Shown piece after piece: positions 27,241 through 37,283 of a stretch of 64,000 bases of DNA. The notes under the pieces are model-generated. The model did not search any database. It was given only the letters and a program-made list of their open reading frames with translations, and was not told the origin of the DNA. The stretch is taken from the NCBI RefSeq assembly GCF_000407545.1, contig NZ_ASWH01000002.1, positions 372,001-436,000 of the forward strand, in the 5' to 3' direction. Every line of letters starts with the position of its first letter. Position 1 is the stretch's first letter. Source of the stretch: Enterococcus gilvus ATCC BAA-350 (GTDB lineage Bacteria > Bacillota > Bacilli > Lactobacillales > Enterococcaceae). The translations under genes and the position numbers were made by a program.

Positions 27241-27936
27241 TTAAGATTTAGGGATCAACGTGCTGACATGCTCCGCGAAACTTTCAAAATTTCGCGTTTG
27301 GATATAGACAGACCCGCGCCCATGGAACTCATTGACGACGCCTTCTCCTGTTGTAAAGCCAAACGTGCCAGAAGCGACCTTAATGTTGTAATCCAACGAG
27401 CTGCTCCACGCGATGACATGCTGGTTGTCGATAATGACCGGCTGCTCGCCATCTAGATCAATCTTTTCGATGTCGCCAAAGGCAGAAACAAGAATCTGGC
27501 CGCTGCCAGTGGTTTCCATAACATACAAGCCGCCGGTTCCTCCCAATAGGGCACCAGATAGTTTTTGACGCTTCATCTGATAATTCACCTGTTCTTCGCT
27601 CGCCAGAAAGGCCCCCGTGTTCAAGCGCCAGTGTTCAGCACCGACATCTAAAGCAAAAATTTTTCCTGGAACGGCTGGAGCAATAGCAATCATCGCGTCA
27701 TTGGAATTCGCCGTAACTTTACTGATGAAAAAGCCTTCGCCGCTAGTCACGGATCGCCCTAGAGCGCTTAACGCACCGCCGAGACCTTTTTTTCCATTGG
27801 TATTCATTTTTCCTTCTAATTCGATTTGACCGAGTTGGTAGACCATCGCTCCTGGTTCAATCCGTAATTTCTCTCCCTTTTGCAAGCGGACCTTTGCGAT
27901 TGGAGCAAAGGTGCTGGCTGATACTTCATAATTCAT
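27241..27936 (-). CDS. AIM24/TIGR00266 family protein
   Basis: A 231-residue protein of the AIM24 family, a trimeric beta-rich fold. Typical elements are the N-terminal EPGAMVYQLGQIELEGK, GLGGALSALGRSVTSGEGFFISK and the later GSGQILVSAFGDIEKIDL. Function in bacteria is unknown; in yeast the homologue is mitochondrial. It is transcribed on its own, toward the flippase gene on the same strand, 77 bases away with no clear terminator between, so read-through is possible. Confidence 0.85.
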   Translation of the reverse strand: MNYEVSASTFAPIAKVRLQKGEKLRIEPGAMVYQLGQIELEGKMNTNGKKGLGGALSALGRSVTSGEGFFISKVTANSNDAMIAIAPAVPGKIFALDVGAEHWRLNTGAFLASEEQVNYQMKRQKLSGALLGGTGGLYVMETTGSGQILVSAFGDIEKIDLDGEQPVIIDNQHVIAWSSSLDYNIKVASGTFGFTTGEGVVNEFHGRGSVYIQTRNFESFAEHVSTLIPKS

Positions 27937-28040
27937 CGATAAAACTCCTTTCGAGACATTTGCTAAATTATATCATTTCCCATATCATTCCTGTGAAATT
28001 TTGTTAAAATTGTAAAAAGGGAAGGGGTTGGTAGGAAAGT

Positions 28041-28820
28041 ATGGATATTTTATCTTTTGAAAACGTTCAGTTTGTCCGTCAGCAGAACGTATTGTTACAG
28101 GACATTGATTGGCGAATCAAAGCAGGTGAAGATTGGGCAGTTTTAGGATTGAACGGTGCAGGGAAAAGTTTGATGCTAAATATGATTTCTGGTAATTTGT
28201 GGCCCTCAAGCGGGAGGTTGACGGTTCTAGGAGAAGTCTTTGGGCGGACATCGATTCCCGATTTGACGAAACGGATCGGCTGGGTGAGCCAGTCTCTGCA
28301 AGAACGAATCCACCGAGAAGAGCTTGCGGAATGGATCGTTCTATCGGGGAAATTTGCCAGTATCGGGATTTATCAGCAGGTTTCGGATGACGAAATGAAG
28401 GAAGCGAAGCAGATGCTGTCGTCTCTGGGCGCTGAAAAACTGATCGGTAAACCTTATCAGGTGCTGTCCCAAGGGGAAAAACAGCTAGTGCTGATCGCGC
28501 GAGCGCTGATGGCTAAACCAGAGCTGTTGATCTTAGATGAGCCTTGCAACGGGTTGGATCTATTTGCACGAGAGGATCTGCTGGCACGCATTGAGAGAAT
28601 GAAGCAGGCGGCAGACGCCCCAAGCTTGCTCTATGTTACCCATCACACGGAAGAAATTTTGCCGATATTGACGCATATTCTGATGATTCGCAACGGGAAA
28701 ATAATTCAGCAAGGCCCTCGGGACGCCCTGTTAGAAGAACCTATTTTAAATGATTTTTATCAGCGACCGATCATGATTCACGAAATGAGCAATGACCGTC
28801 GGATGGTGATTCCCAAATAG
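28041..28820 (+). CDS. ABC ATPase, ModF/YlmA-like
   Basis: A 259-residue ATP-binding protein with Walker A GLNGAGKS, a signature-like LSQGEKQ, Walker B LLILDEPCNGLD and switch histidine VTHHTEEI. It has no partner permease nearby. The group resembles YlmA/ModF-type soluble ATPases, with the characteristic THHxEE and LIARALMAKPELLILDEP. Such proteins may act with a distant permease or in the cytosol. GAAGGGG lies upstream of the ATG. Confidence 0.8.
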   Translation: MDILSFENVQFVRQQNVLLQDIDWRIKAGEDWAVLGLNGAGKSLMLNMISGNLWPSSGRLTVLGEVFGRTSIPDLTKRIGWVSQSLQERIHREELAEWIVLSGKFASIGIYQQVSDDEMKEAKQMLSSLGAEKLIGKPYQVLSQGEKQLVLIARALMAKPELLILDEPCNGLDLFAREDLLARIERMKQAADAPSLLYVTHHTEEILPILTHILMIRNGKIIQQGPRDALLEEPILNDFYQRPIMIHEMSNDRRMVIPK

Positions 28821-28849
28821 AAATCTGCTCTCAATGAGTAGATTTTTTT
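28821..28849 (+). terminator. Terminator of the ModF/YlmA-like gene
   Basis: AAATCTGCTC pairs with GAGTAGATTT (one bulge/mismatch) and is followed by T. Confidence 0.7.
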
Positions 28850-28928
28850 AGGTTTGTTAATGAGAGTTAAAAATATCGCAAAAGAAATAAGTGCCTTTTA
28901 ACCCGAATTCACCCGCTGGACAATTAAG

Positions 28929-28985
28929 AAAAAGCTGAAGAAGCAGTACCTATCTTCCTAGATAGCCTGTCTTCTTCAGCATTTT
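28929..28985 (-). terminator. Terminator of the M3 peptidase gene
   Basis: Outer arms GCTGAAGAAG (28934-28943) and CTTCTTCAGC (28971-28980) enclose a second inner hairpin TATCT/AGATA. The minus strand then has a T-rich tail. Confidence 0.8.
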
Positions 28986-28988
28986 TTG

Positions 28989-30689
28989 TTACTGCAATTC
29001 TGACTCTGGTACGTCGGATAAGTAGCTGGCCGCAGAGGCCAATAGGTCACGCATCTTTTCGCGATCAAAGGGAGAGTCAAGCTGTCCCAGCGCCACGGTT
29101 TCTAAAAATGTCTGACTTCCGCCGATCCGGCAAATGGCAAGATAATCCTCCCAAGTAGTCGGATCGTGTTCGACAATCGCTCGTTTCCAAAATTGCAGGG
29201 CACAAACCTGCGCTAGCGTGTAGTCGATATAATAGAAAGGCACTTCAAAGATATGTCCTTGGCGATACCAATAGATGCCGCGCTCCAAGGCCTCAGATGC
29301 ACGATAGTCTCTTTCAGGACAATAAGTCTGTTCCAATTCTCGCCAGCATTTTTTCCTATCTGAAGCCGTCCAATTTGGATGGGTATACACTTCTTCTTGA
29401 AAATGGTCAACCAGCGCGCCGTAAGGTAAAAATTGCAGTGCACTGCTTAAATGGGCATATTTATACTTCTCACTATCCGTCCCAAAAAAGTTGTCCATCC
29501 AGGGCCACGTCAGAAACTCCATACTCATGGAATGGATCTCTGCGGTATCCGAAGTAGGAAAGACCAGCTCTGGTTCTCTGATCCAGCGAGACAAATAGCT
29601 TTGGAAGGCGTGGCCTGTTTCATGGGTCAAGACATCGACATCATCTGAAGTGCCATTGAAATTAGCGAAAATAAAGGGCATTTGGACTTCGTCAATGAAT
29701 TCGCAATACCCGCCGCTTTGCTTGCCCGGACGGCTGACGAGATCCATCAGCTCCTGCTGGATCATTTGGTCAAAGAAGGCGCCTGTCTCACTTGATAATT
29801 CATGGTACATCTTTTGTGCACGTGCCACGAGCTCTTTGTCGTTTCCTTGAGGACGTGGATTGCCCTTCGGATAGACGAGGGGCAAGTCGTAATGCAGAAG
29901 CGTATCGACGCCGAGACGTTCCTTTTGGCGGCGGTAGAGCGTTTGATTGATCGGTACGACTTCCTCTATGATAAATTGGCGAAAGGCTCTTAAAGCGTCT
30001 CTGTCGTAGCTCCAACGATTCATCAACCGGTCGCCATAGTCAACATAATTATCAAACCCTAAATTTTGGGCTTGCTGATGGCGCAGGTGCACTAACTGAT
30101 CATAGAGGTTATCAAAGTCCTGTTCATGTGTGACAAAAAACTCCTCGTACGCCTCATGAGCCCCTTTGCGAATGGCCCGATCTGGATCACTGAAGAAAGC
30201 AGATAATTCGGACAACGTGCAGGTTTTTCCGTTAAATGTTATTTCGGCTGAAGCAATCAATTGCGTATAGTGGCTGATGACGTCATTTTCTTTTTGCATC
30301 AGTTCGATGACCGAGTCGTCTAACAGCCGCAGTTGGTCCTCCGCAAATAGAAAAAGTGTTGCAGGAAATTCCTCCTCCAATTCAGATCGGAAATGGGAGG
30401 TTAGTAACGCTTGATAAAAGCGATTGTGGATCTGTTCGACCAAAGGGGTGTGATGATCCCAATACTCATTTTCTCCGCTGTAATAACTGTCTTTTGTATC
30501 GATCGAGTGACGAATATACGCCAATTTCATGTATTTTGACATTTCGCCCCGCAGATGGTCCAATCGCTCAAAGGCCTGCTTCGCCGTTTCATAATCGCCA
30601 GCTTCGATAAACTGCTGGATGGCCTGATCGACATTCGTTTCATAGCGCGTCAAATCAGGGCGTATATAGGTAATATCTGAAAAAATCAT
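28989..30689 (-). CDS. M3 family oligoendopeptidase
   Basis: A 566-residue zinc metallopeptidase of family M3B. The zinc motif HETGHAF places H356, E357 and H360, and the third ligand lies in the downstream EIHSMSMEFLTWPW helix. There is no signal peptide, so it should degrade short peptides in the cytoplasm, like PepF. It is a single gene with its own terminator. The length is typical of the shorter M3B oligoendopeptidases. Confidence 0.88.
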   Translation of the reverse strand: MIFSDITYIRPDLTRYETNVDQAIQQFIEAGDYETAKQAFERLDHLRGEMSKYMKLAYIRHSIDTKDSYYSGENEYWDHHTPLVEQIHNRFYQALLTSHFRSELEEEFPATLFLFAEDQLRLLDDSVIELMQKENDVISHYTQLIASAEITFNGKTCTLSELSAFFSDPDRAIRKGAHEAYEEFFVTHEQDFDNLYDQLVHLRHQQAQNLGFDNYVDYGDRLMNRWSYDRDALRAFRQFIIEEVVPINQTLYRRQKERLGVDTLLHYDLPLVYPKGNPRPQGNDKELVARAQKMYHELSSETGAFFDQMIQQELMDLVSRPGKQSGGYCEFIDEVQMPFIFANFNGTSDDVDVLTHETGHAFQSYLSRWIREPELVFPTSDTAEIHSMSMEFLTWPWMDNFFGTDSEKYKYAHLSSALQFLPYGALVDHFQEEVYTHPNWTASDRKKCWRELEQTYCPERDYRASEALERGIYWYRQGHIFEVPFYYIDYTLAQVCALQFWKRAIVEHDPTTWEDYLAICRIGGSQTFLETVALGQLDSPFDREKMRDLLASAASYLSDVPESELQ

Positions 30690-30730
30690 CCGTGAACCTC
30701 CCTGTAATCAAAGAATGTACCTTATTATAA

Positions 30731-30761
30731 CAAAAAACCTGCCAGCAGCTCGCTGACAGGT
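30731..30761 (-). terminator. Terminator of ald
   Basis: CCTGCCAGC and GCTGACAGG pair (one mismatch), with a TTTTTTG tail on the minus strand. Confidence 0.8.
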
Positions 30762-30771
30762 CCTTCCTGTT

Positions 30772-31908
30772 TTATGAATTCATCAATAGCTCAGTGTTCA
30801 ATAACTCGTCGATTGGCGTATACTCCATACCTAAATCGTTGGCGACTGCCTCGATCGTTAATTTTCCACCGTATGTGTTCACTCCGCGACGCAGGGCTAG
30901 ATTGGTTTTCAAGATTTCTTCTAGCGGATTGTTAGCCAGCAGGTTTGCATAAGTCATTGTGCTGTTGCTCAAGGCGTGGGTAGCGGTCTGCGGCACAGCA
31001 CCTGGCATATTGGCTACCGCGTAGTGGACGACGCCTTCTTTGACATAAGTCGGATCGTCGTGGGTGGTCACTCGATCTTCTGTTTCAAAAATACCGCCTT
31101 GGTCAATGGCCACATCGACGATCACGCCATGATCCGGCATAGTCGCTACCATTTCCTTTGTTACTAAAGTCGGTGCCTTGTGTCCTGGAATCAAGACAGC
31201 CCCGATGACTAGATCCGCTGTCTTCAAGCATTCCTGAATGTTGAAGCGGTTAGACATCATGGTTTGTACGCTGTTGCCGAAAATAATATCCAGTTCCTTC
31301 AAACGAGGCACACTGACATCAAGAAGCGTCACGTTAGCACCGAGTCCGACTGCAAGCTTCGCAGCATTCAACCCAACGACACCGCCGCCGATCACCACGA
31401 CATTGCCGCGTCTCACACCGGGAACGCCAGAAAGCAAGATGCCTTTGCCGCCATTGACACGCTCTAAGAAGTTCGCGCCGATTTGGGCCGCCATTCGTCC
31501 TGCGATTTCACTCATTGGCGCTAGTAAAGGCAGTGTGTTGTCCGCAGGCTGCACATTTTCGTAGGCGATCGCGTTGACCCCGCTGTTTACTAGGGCATCT
31601 GTTAACGGTTTGTTTGCAGCTAAGTGTAAGTAAGTAAATAATAATAATCCTTTACGGAAATACTGATATTCTTCTGGAAGGGGCTCTTTGACCTTCATGA
31701 CCATCTCGGCTGCCCAAACATCTGCAGCATTCTCGATAATGGTAGCGCCTGCCGCGGTATACTCATCATCTGAAATGGCGGAGCCTTTACCGGCATTCGT
31801 TTCTACTAATACTTGATGGCCGCGATTGGTCAAATCAAATACGCCAGATGGGGGCAGGGCAACACGATTTTCATTGTTCTTGATCTCTTTTGGAATTCCA
31901 ATAATCAT
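30772..31908 (-). CDS. ald: Alanine dehydrogenase
   Basis: A 378-residue NAD-dependent enzyme that interconverts L-alanine and pyruvate plus ammonia. It begins [18 protein letters not shown], the standard alanine dehydrogenase N terminus, and has the Rossmann motif [14 protein letters not shown] plus the late IDQGGIFET and [12 protein letters not shown] motifs. GGAG before the ATG at 31908 fixes the start; an upstream in-frame start would add 21 unrelated residues. It is transcribed alone and probably serves alanine catabolism or redox balance. Confidence 0.93.
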   Translation of the reverse strand: MIIGIPKEIKNNENRVALPPSGVFDLTNRGHQVLVETNAGKGSAISDDEYTAAGATIIENAADVWAAEMVMKVKEPLPEEYQYFRKGLLLFTYLHLAANKPLTDALVNSGVNAIAYENVQPADNTLPLLAPMSEIAGRMAAQIGANFLERVNGGKGILLSGVPGVRRGNVVVIGGGVVGLNAAKLAVGLGANVTLLDVSVPRLKELDIIFGNSVQTMMSNRFNIQECLKTADLVIGAVLIPGHKAPTLVTKEMVATMPDHGVIVDVAIDQGGIFETEDRVTTHDDPTYVKEGVVHYAVANMPGAVPQTATHALSNSTMTYANLLANNPLEEILKTNLALRRGVNTYGGKLTIEAVANDLGMEYTPIDELLNTELLMNS

Positions 31909-32194
31909 TTGACACACTCCTTCTTTGCTGATAGCGGGCGAATTGAATTCGCTTACAAAATTATTGTACAAGACTTTCGCGGTTATTCAAATAAGAATTT
32001 AAGAAGTTTTTCTGGCAGAAGGGTCATTGTGACCAAATGGTACCCTTTACATATTCTCATTTTTTTAGCGACGGACATGCCTCTTCGCCAATGCCGTTAA
32101 AAAGTTATTATTTCTATAATAACAAATAAAATATTTGCGAAAGCGGAGATTACTAGGGATAATAAGAGTCAAGATATTAAGGAGCGAGAACACT

Positions 32195-32590
32195 ATGTCA
32201 GATAATCAACGAATCGATCAACTAAAAGAGCAGGTCAGCTTTCTAGAAGCGCGCTTGACTCGTTATGAGGAATTGCTTCATGGTTCAACATTGAAGCGTG
32301 TACTATTTGGAGGAGGACGCCGAGCCAAACTGAGTATCATTGAAATCGTGGTTGCGGCGATCGTCTTTTTATATACATTATTACGACTAAATACAGGAAT
32401 TATTTTTGCAGTGATCATTGGCTTGTCAGCCGTCGTCATCCTGTATTCCTTCGTCGAATTGAATGTCATCCGCAAAAGAAACGGGACCGAAAAATATCAG
32501 CGAATGATCGACAGTTTAACGGCGGAGAAGGCCTCGATGGAAAAGGAACTGGCACGTTTAATAGCAGCTAAAAATGGACTTGAGCAGTAA
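32195..32590 (+). CDS. Hypothetical protein with two membrane segments and coiled coils
   Basis: A 131-residue protein of unknown family. An N-terminal helical stretch (QRIDQLKEQVSFLEARLTRYEELL) looks like a coiled coil. Two membrane segments follow at about residues 49-66 and 72-90, then a second coiled coil (DSLTAEKASMEKELARLIAAK). GGAGCGAG before the ATG at 32195 supports the start. Both ends should lie in the cytoplasm. Single gene with its own terminator. Confidence 0.65.
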   Translation: MSDNQRIDQLKEQVSFLEARLTRYEELLHGSTLKRVLFGGGRRAKLSIIEIVVAAIVFLYTLLRLNTGIIFAVIIGLSAVVILYSFVELNVIRKRNGTEKYQRMIDSLTAEKASMEKELARLIAAKNGLEQ

Positions 32591-32608
32591 GCGCTCAGGT
32601 CCATTTTT
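32575..32608 (+). terminator. Terminator between convergent genes
   Basis: TGGACTTGAGC pairs with GCTCAGGTCCA across the stop codon, followed by TTTTT. It lies at the 3' end of both the hypothetical gene and the minus-strand Mga-like gene. Confidence 0.8.
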
Positions 32609-34121
32609 ATGCGTATACCGCTTTGCTTTTTTGCTCGTTCATTTGGTCCACCAGGCTTTGGATCTTATTCAAGGACTGGACACTTGGACACAGCTCGACT
32701 GCGATGATCGGCGTTTTACAGCGGGGGACATCGAAGGTCGAGCTGCTGATCACTAAATCATATTCTTCAAAGACATCCCGATAGCTTCTTTTATGTATTT
32801 GGGTAACATTTATTTGATGGATGGCATAATTTCCGCGGATAGAAAGGCGCAAAAGCTCCGTCAGCAGGCTTTCCTGCATTTTTGAATCCGTGGATACGAC
32901 CAAAAGGTTGACGGGTTTTTCTGATTTTTTCATTCCGTTCAAGCAGCTTGGGATCGTGGCGATGATTTGGTAAATATAATTTTCAACAAATTCCGGTGAA
33001 CGAAACAACTGGTATTCTTCCGTGAAATCAATCACTAGATTACGCAGCTGATGGACACAGTGGGCGTGAAAGGTCTCTAGAAGCGTGATGCAATCCTTCT
33101 TCGGATCTTGCAGCACGCTGATGAACTCCTTTGTTCTAGCGTGAAACAGGTGCTGATTGATCAAAATGATAATGAGCTGTTCCTGCTGCTCCTCGTTCAA
33201 TGGCGTGACAAGCATGCCGCTGAGTCGCTCCACCAGTTCGTAATGGACCTCATAGTGAAAGGCCAACGCATGGTTCGTCAGCAAAACATGGTTCTTCTGT
33301 TCTTCCCCTAGCAGAAAAAGATCGGAATAGAGCAGCCAGAAGCTGTCCTTCATCACATCGTCTAAGTACACCAAATGCAATTCCTTCCGTAAATAGGGAC
33401 TAAAATTTTTGATGGAGCGATAGCTTGGCGGCACGATCGCCGTTGATCTCAGCTTCCGATACATCATCCGGTGCCCTCTGGAGATTCGCACCAAACTAAC
33501 AAAAAAGGTGATACTCAAACGATTGTATTGCCCCAAAGACACCGATAAGTGATTCTTTTCGATCATGGATCGAACCACACCATCGCCAAATTTGAAAAAC
33601 TCCATACTGAAACGGGTATTTTCTCGGACCACCTTTTTTTCTGAGAAGTATAAAAAAAACAAATGACGGATCGCAACTTCATCTCCGACGATCCGAAAGG
33701 GACGTCGGTAAATCGTTATTTTCCATTTCGCTAACGCATCTTCCACTTTTTTCATTGTGTATTGAAGGTTGGATAAGCTGCAAAAGGCTTTCTTAGAGAG
33801 CTCCTTAAGGGTATAGCTCTCTTCGAAAAGGAGGGCCTCCAAAATTCTGAAGGCCAATGAATTATTCAGCATGGTTGAAAAAATCACATCGATCGTCGCA
33901 TTGTCCTTTAATTCCAATTGATACAGACTGCTGTCCCGTGTGATTTTGTAATACTCACTTTGCAGATTGATGGATCGAATATCGCTTAAAATAACCGGTA
34001 TCGTACAATCCATCAATTTTGCCAATTCCTCGCTAGAACGAGGGTGTTTGGAGTAATAAAGCAATTCGATCATTTGTAGCTGTCGCTGACTTTCTCGTTT
34101 AAGTAGACGGCGTAAGTTCAT
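32607..34121 (-). CDS. Mga-like transcriptional regulator 1
   Basis: A 504-residue protein of the Mga/AtxA type. The N-terminal helix-turn-helix regions (QLQMIELLYYSKHPRSSEELAKLMDC; later LKELSKKAFCSLSNLQYTMKKV) are followed by PRD-like helical domains and an EIIB-like C-terminal domain (VNLLVVSTDSKMQESLL). Such PRD-containing virulence regulators are modulated by PTS phosphorylation. The true start is the ATG at 34121 with AAAGGA; the next gene on this strand is a paralogue whose end overlaps it by 23 bases. Targets unknown. Confidence 0.8.
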   Translation of the reverse strand: MNLRRLLKRESQRQLQMIELLYYSKHPRSSEELAKLMDCTIPVILSDIRSINLQSEYYKITRDSSLYQLELKDNATIDVIFSTMLNNSLAFRILEALLFEESYTLKELSKKAFCSLSNLQYTMKKVEDALAKWKITIYRRPFRIVGDEVAIRHLFFLYFSEKKVVRENTRFSMEFFKFGDGVVRSMIEKNHLSVSLGQYNRLSITFFVSLVRISRGHRMMYRKLRSTAIVPPSYRSIKNFSPYLRKELHLVYLDDVMKDSFWLLYSDLFLLGEEQKNHVLLTNHALAFHYEVHYELVERLSGMLVTPLNEEQQEQLIIILINQHLFHARTKEFISVLQDPKKDCITLLETFHAHCVHQLRNLVIDFTEEYQLFRSPEFVENYIYQIIATIPSCLNGMKKSEKPVNLLVVSTDSKMQESLLTELLRLSIRGNYAIHQINVTQIHKRSYRDVFEEYDLVISSSTFDVPRCKTPIIAVELCPSVQSLNKIQSLVDQMNEQKSKAVYA

Positions 34122-35622
34122 TAAATTGTTCCTTTCGTGAGGGGAGCGATTCATATTGATTAATAAATCGTTGAATGCGCTCAAAATCTTTTGCCGTTGG
34201 ATAGGCATTGACCGCGATCAACGGGCAGGCTGGCATGAGATCTGGCATGGTCACATTTGTGACGATCAGATCGTATTGCTTGGTCAATTCATTTAGTTGG
34301 TCTTGTTTTATAAAAGGCGTTTCAAAGTATTCATATTGAACCGAGCCTTTAATAAAAGCAGGAAACGTCGCATGCCAAAAACGTTCCTGAGTTGTAGAGG
34401 TATCAGATAATAATAAGATCTTGATTGGCTTATCAGAGTCAACCAAACGCTGCAATAAATTGTCAATGCTCGTAACCAGGCAGCGAATATATTTTGGGAT
34501 AAAGTCTTCCCGTTCCTGAGGAATCAGAAATCTTCTGACGATGTCTTCCAACTTGCGGATCTCGCGACTAAATTTGTTGTCGATCAGATCCACCATGATT
34601 TGATCCGTTTCCTGCAGGATATCCATGGTTTTTTTGTGAGGATAATAACAAAACAATTCATTCCCCAAGAGTCTCAAGGCTTCGACTATTTCGGATTGAG
34701 AGAGCGGAACCGCCAATAGACGACTCACTTCTTCTAATAGCAAATGATGAAGCTCATAAAATTGCGCTAAACGCTTGTTTCTTTTATGTGCCAGTGACTG
34801 CTGTTGCCGATTTAAAATAAGCTGATGGGAAAACAAAGGCCACAAACATTCTCTTAATTGAAGATCGGAGAAGTCCAATCGCAATTCACGTTTGAACAAT
34901 CGAGTCATGTATTGAAGCCTGCTAACATCCGGGATGATCAGACCGCTGTCTAAAGGAAGGTCACTGATGTAATGCCCACATTTTTGACGCTGCAGGCCGA
35001 TCAGAAAACTATGCATCAATTGAAAATGTATCGTCATATTGTTTGTGATGTGATTGTCCTCAAGAATTCTTCGGATCAATCGATCGACTACTTTGATGAT
35101 TTCTTTGGAAAAAGGATATTCAGTAAAAGCAAGCCGCGATTCTTTAAAAAATAAATAATAAAGATGACGGACCGCGTTCTCATCGCCGCCAAGCCGGATA
35201 GGGCGATGCTCAACAGAGATATCCCAGCCGGTTACTTCACTGTCAATGGATTTCAAATAGCGCTGCATATTGGAAAAACTACAATTTAAACGATTCGCCG
35301 CAGGCTGGATGCTGCTGCTTTTCTCGAAGAAGAGACTACGGATCGTCTGATACTCCAAGCTGGTGCGTAGAATATAGGCATACACGGTATCGATCGTCGC
35401 ATAAAAATCAAAATCCACCGTGTAGACCCCTTTGATTTTCGTCACCTTCAGCGGCAATGGCTCGCTATTTAAAAAACGGATATCACTGATCAGTGCCGGT
35501 AGTGAACACTTTAATTTGTCCATTAAATAATCGGAAGTAACAATTTCTTTTGAATAGTATAATTCTTCAACCAGTCTTAGACGTCTGGTCGTTTCCTTTT
35601 TCATTAACCCTCTTAGATTCAT
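34099..35622 (-). CDS. Mga-like transcriptional regulator 2
   Basis: A 507-residue paralogue of the gene that follows it. The N-terminal segment MNLRGLMKKETTRRLRLVEELYYSK lines up with MNLRRLLKRESQRQLQMIELLYYSK in the partner. It has the same layout: two helix-turn-helix motifs, PRD-like helices and an EIIB-like end (IKILLLSDTSTTQERFW). It is the first gene of the pair and is preceded by a very AT-rich stretch that probably carries its promoter. A tandem duplication followed by divergence is the simplest origin. Confidence 0.8.
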   Translation of the reverse strand: MNLRGLMKKETTRRLRLVEELYYSKEIVTSDYLMDKLKCSLPALISDIRFLNSEPLPLKVTKIKGVYTVDFDFYATIDTVYAYILRTSLEYQTIRSLFFEKSSSIQPAANRLNCSFSNMQRYLKSIDSEVTGWDISVEHRPIRLGGDENAVRHLYYLFFKESRLAFTEYPFSKEIIKVVDRLIRRILEDNHITNNMTIHFQLMHSFLIGLQRQKCGHYISDLPLDSGLIIPDVSRLQYMTRLFKRELRLDFSDLQLRECLWPLFSHQLILNRQQQSLAHKRNKRLAQFYELHHLLLEEVSRLLAVPLSQSEIVEALRLLGNELFCYYPHKKTMDILQETDQIMVDLIDNKFSREIRKLEDIVRRFLIPQEREDFIPKYIRCLVTSIDNLLQRLVDSDKPIKILLLSDTSTTQERFWHATFPAFIKGSVQYEYFETPFIKQDQLNELTKQYDLIVTNVTMPDLMPACPLIAVNAYPTAKDFERIQRFINQYESLPSRKEQFNELTPST

Positions 35623-35946
35623 ATAATCGTACCCCTTGAATTTTTTTTATTTAATATAATGTTCAAAAAGGGGTAATACAAGCCTTCAAACCTTATTATT
35701 ATCTTATTTTCGTTATTTCACTAACTCCCGATAAGAATTATTATAAACTAGATTCGCGATTTGATAAGGCTTTTTAACTATAAATTTAAAAATATTTGAA
35801 TAAATTTTTTATTTTTTAATTTCTATTAAACAAAAAAGAAAGAATTGAAAAAAGCAGAAAAAGAGTGTTAACGGTTGCCTTTCTATCCAATAACGAATAG
35901 AATTGTCTTTGGAATACATTAAAAAAGATTGTGGAGGCTATACATT
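35623..35946. other. AT-rich region between Mga pair and HU gene
   Basis: About 320 bases with no gene and unusually high A+T (long AAATTT tracts around 35770-35830). The right part holds the HU promoter. The left part must drive the Mga genes; I see no consensus -35/-10 pair there. Confidence 0.5.
35875..35903 (+). promoter_or_regulatory. Sigma-A promoter of hup
   Basis: TTGCCT and TAGAAT are separated by exactly 17 bases, 44 bases before the start codon. Confidence 0.65.
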
Positions 35947-36222
35947 ATGATCAATAAACAAAGTTTAGTTGAACAAGTAGCAGAAAAAACTGGATTGACT
36001 AAGAAAGACGCAACATCAGCTGTAGATGCTTTATTTGAAGGAATCCAATCATCATTAAAAGCGGGTGAAAAGGTTCAAGTCATCGGCTTTGGGAACTTTG
36101 AAGTACGCGAACGTGCCGCTCGTAAAGGCCGTAACCCTCAAACAGGTGAAGAGATCACGATCGCAGCAAGCAAATCACCAGCATTCAAGGCTGGTAAGCA
36201 ATTAAAAGACGCTGTAAAATAG
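35947..36222 (+). CDS. hup: DNA-binding protein HU
   Basis: A 91-residue histone-like protein that bends and packs DNA. It begins [22 protein letters not shown] and carries the HU signature [22 protein letters not shown], whose arm contacts the minor groove. Length is exactly that of HU. GTGGAGG lies 8 bases before the ATG at 35947. Single gene with a strong promoter and terminator, as expected for an abundant protein. Confidence 0.96.
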   Translation: MINKQSLVEQVAEKTGLTKKDATSAVDALFEGIQSSLKAGEKVQVIGFGNFEVRERAARKGRNPQTGEEITIAASKSPAFKAGKQLKDAVK

Positions 36223-36231
36223 TCAACGAAC

Positions 36232-36258
36232 GCCCGCTCATCTGAGTGGGCTTTTTTT
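36232..36258 (+). terminator. Terminator of hup
   Basis: GCCCGCTCA and TGAGTGGGC arms with a 2-base loop, then seven T. Confidence 0.9.
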
Positions 36259-36379
36259 GTCCCAAAAAGTTGTGAAAAGCATAAAAAAGTCTAAAAAAAA
36301 GTTTGTGAATTAAATTTTTCTTGTGTCTTTTGAGCAAAAAGAGTATATCTTAAAACAGTAAAAAAAATGGAGGACACCC

Positions 36380-37273
36380 ATGTTTAATTTTTTGCCACAT
36401 TCAGTTTTGCAGATGAGTACGATCTTTCTATCGATCGTGATCGAAGCGATTCCCTTCGTTTTATTAGGGTGCATCATTTCAGGTGCTCTGCAGGTTTTCT
36501 TGACCCCGGAGAGAGTCCAGAGGATTCTACCAAATAACAAATTTTTGGCTATTGTAGTGGGTTCATTTTTAGGATTCTTTTTTCCTTCATGTGAATGCGG
36601 GATCGTGCCGATCATCACACAGTTCATGCGTAAAGGGGTGCCTGAACACACAGCCTTCGCATTTATGGTCACGGCTCCCATTATTAATCCGATTGTGTTG
36701 TTCTCAACATACATCGCTTTTGGGAATAGTATGAAATTCGCGCTTTTACGTGCGGTAGGCAGCTTACTTGTTGCGTTGCTTATTGGCTCTTGGCTGGCAT
36801 ACTTCAAGCACGCGCCGATTTTAAAGAAGGAGCTGCACCTTCATGAAGAAACACACGAGCCCGAAACGAAAAAGACTTTTCGCAGCAATAGCTGGTCCGT
36901 GCTTACCCATGGGATTGATGAATTTTTCGATACGGGGCGCTATCTGATCATTGGTTCGCTGATTGCCAGCGGGATGCAGGTCTACCTGCCAACACACTTT
37001 ATGCTGCAATTGACTTCGACAAAAATCGTCGGAATTTTAGTCATGCTTATTTTGGCTTTCACAATGTCCCTTTGCTCAGAGGCCGATGCGTTCGTAGGCT
37101 CTTCTTTATTGAGTCTTTTCGGAACAAATGCGATCGTGGCTTTTCTAGTTTTCGGTCCAATGGTAGATATCAAGAATTTATTAATGATGAAACGCAGCTT
37201 TCACACGAAATTTATCATTCAATTGATTGCTTTGATCAGCGTGATCGTTACGATCTACGCATTCGTGATATAG
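36380..37273 (+). CDS. DUF318 family permease (YcgR-like)
   Basis: A 297-residue membrane protein with about eight segments, of the family that includes B. subtilis YcgR and the methylarsenite exporter ArsP. The motif FFPSCECGIVPI has two cysteines that could bind a metal or metalloid, and TAPIINPIVLFSTY is repeated in spirit at GPMVDIKNLLMM. It forms a two-gene operon with the TIGR03943 protein starting 10 bases after it. The transported ion is not known. Confidence 0.8.
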   Translation: MFNFLPHSVLQMSTIFLSIVIEAIPFVLLGCIISGALQVFLTPERVQRILPNNKFLAIVVGSFLGFFFPSCECGIVPIITQFMRKGVPEHTAFAFMVTAPIINPIVLFSTYIAFGNSMKFALLRAVGSLLVALLIGSWLAYFKHAPILKKELHLHEETHEPETKKTFRSNSWSVLTHGIDEFFDTGRYLIIGSLIASGMQVYLPTHFMLQLTSTKIVGILVMLILAFTMSLCSEADAFVGSSLLSLFGTNAIVAFLVFGPMVDIKNLLMMKRSFHTKFIIQLIALISVIVTIYAFVI

Positions 37274-37283
37274 GAGGAGACCC

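Noticed and set aside
36310..36807. 165-codon minus-strand frame over the permease gene
   Set aside because: It lies antisense to a clear membrane-protein gene whose codon pattern and family motifs are on the plus strand.
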